From an uncultured Clostridia bacterium (GTDB taxonomy: Bacteria > Bacillota > Clostridia > Christensenellales > UBA1242), in the NCBI GenBank assembly GCA_905236445.1, contig CAJOPQ010000072.1, positions 1 to 16,158 on the forward strand: a DNA stretch of 16,158 bases, in the 5' to 3' direction. The notes under the pieces are model-generated. The model saw nothing but the letters and a program-made list of their open reading frames with translations. It was not told the DNA's origin and made no database searches. The position numbers and the translations under genes are program-made. Below are positions 15,624-16,158 of the stretch, piece after piece; positions within the stretch are counted from its first letter, which is position 1; each line of letters starts with the position of its first letter.

Positions 15624-15664
15624 TTGCATAGTATTATACATTTTTTTTTGGAGTTTGCATAGTA
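15624..15664. repeat. Two direct TTGCATAGTA copies between divergent genes (candidate operator)
   Basis: Exact copies at 15624-15633 and 15655-15664 start 31 bp apart, about three helical turns, so they face the same side of the DNA. They bracket the candidate -10 box of the metallopeptidase gene, and the right copy ends 6 bp before the -35 of padR. This placement suits an operator acting on both divergent genes. Confidence 0.45.
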
Positions 15665-15669
15665 TTTCG

Positions 15670-15700
15670 TTTGACTATTTATGTCAAATTCTTATATACT
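15670..15700 (+). promoter_or_regulatory. Promoter of the PadR gene with a dyad over the -35
   Basis: TTGACT (15671-15676) is 18 bp from TATACT (15695-15700). An exact inverted repeat, TTTGAC (15670-15675) and GTCAAA (15683-15688), overlaps the -35 and could be an operator for the regulator itself. The classical PadR operator ATGT-N8-ACAT is not visible, so autoregulation is only inferred. Confidence 0.6.
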
Positions 15701-15732
15701 ACTGTAAAGTAAATTATTTATCGGAGAAAATT

Positions 15733-16158
15733 ATGGCAAAGAAATCACGAAGAAATGCTTCGAGGGGTTCTGTAAATAATATCATACTTGAGACTCTGTA
15801 TTCAGGAAGTAAGTATGGTTATGAGATTATAAAAGAAGTAGAAGACAAAACCAATGGCGATGTTGTGTTGAAACAACCTAGCCTATATAGTAGTCTATCT
15901 AGATTTGAGGCCAAAGGATATGTAACATCATCTTGGGCAGATAGCGACTTAGGTGGCAAGAGACACTATTACGAACTAACGCCTGCTGGCAAGAAATATT
16001 ACGAGGAAAAAGTTTTAAACAAACGATCGGCTTATGACTTTCTAAATGATGACTACGAATTTGAGAAACCAGATCATTACTACGGACCAGATGATGAAGA
16101 TGTGCCAAATAACGAAGCAAGCGAATCTTATCAGATAGATGAATCTAATGGAAATGAC
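15733..16158 (+). CDS. PadR family transcriptional regulator (partial, runs off window)
   Basis: The frame is open from the ATG at 15733 to the window end, 142 codons with no stop. Residues about 14-95 form a PadR winged helix: NNIILETLYSGSKYGYEIIK, then LKQPSLYSSLSRFEAKGYV as the recognition region, and the wing GGKRHYYELTPAGKKYYEEK. PadR proteins are dimeric repressors, often of efflux or stress genes. After residue 97 the sequence becomes strongly acidic and low in complexity (LNDDYEFEKPDHYYGPDDED) instead of the helical dimerisation arm common in the family; the true C terminus lies outside. GGAG at 15723-15726, 6 nt before the ATG, sets the start. It is divergent from the metallopeptidase gene. 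Confidence 0.88.
   Translation, partial: MAKKSRRNASRGSVNNIILETLYSGSKYGYEIIKEVEDKTNGDVVLKQPSLYSSLSRFEAKGYVTSSWADSDLGGKRHYYELTPAGKKYYEEKVLNKRSAYDFLNDDYEFEKPDHYYGPDDEDVPNNEASESYQIDESNGND

Overview
The window is AT-rich DNA (roughly 30% GC by eye) from a low-GC Gram-positive, Clostridia-like bacterium; I infer an uncultured gut-type lineage but cannot place it further. Supporting signs are RNase Y, a LexA whose promoter carries a Firmicutes-type SOS box, a ThiI without a rhodanese domain, a PadR regulator, mostly good Shine-Dalgarno sites, sigma-A-like promoters, and T-tailed hairpin terminators. All three stop codons are used normally, so the standard bacterial code applies. There are eleven coding sequences, the last cut by the window edge. 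I see no tRNA, rRNA, IS element or CRISPR array.

Layout. 1-201: a terminator-like hairpin for an upstream gene, then a strong promoter. 202-3090: a 962-residue membrane-anchored coiled-coil protein with four tandem 67-residue repeats and its own terminator. 3176-6166: an envelope pair in convergent orientation whose 3' ends overlap by 12 bp, a divergent NodB-type polysaccharide deacetylase (+) and a bifunctional class A penicillin-binding protein (-). 6282-9914: a tight operon miaB, cysteine desulfurase, thiI, from a good promoter to a strong terminator. 10053-11651: rny, with a perfect dyad in its upstream region, meeting lexA tail to tail through back-to-back terminators. 11753-13505 (-): lexA under an SOS box, preceded by a tyrosine recombinase of the Xer type. 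13624-14535: an unrecognised 303-residue cytoplasmic protein. 14536-14896: a 361-bp gene-free stretch with TTGCATA-type motifs, a perfect 14-bp terminator hairpin and the terminator of the next gene. 14897-15559 (-): a YgjP-like zinc metallopeptidase. 15733-end: a PadR-family regulator, divergent from the peptidase.

How the genes work together. Four themes stand out: cell envelope (PBP, deacetylase, perhaps the coiled-coil protein); sulfur-based tRNA modification (the desulfurase supplies sulfur that ThiI uses for 4-thiouridine, while MiaB is a radical-SAM tRNA methylthiotransferase); RNA turnover (RNase Y); and genome maintenance (LexA, Xer). Most of this is chromosomal housekeeping. The parts not explained by known families are the repeat coiled-coil protein, the 303-residue orphan, and the repeated TTGCATAGTA element around the metallopeptidase and PadR genes.
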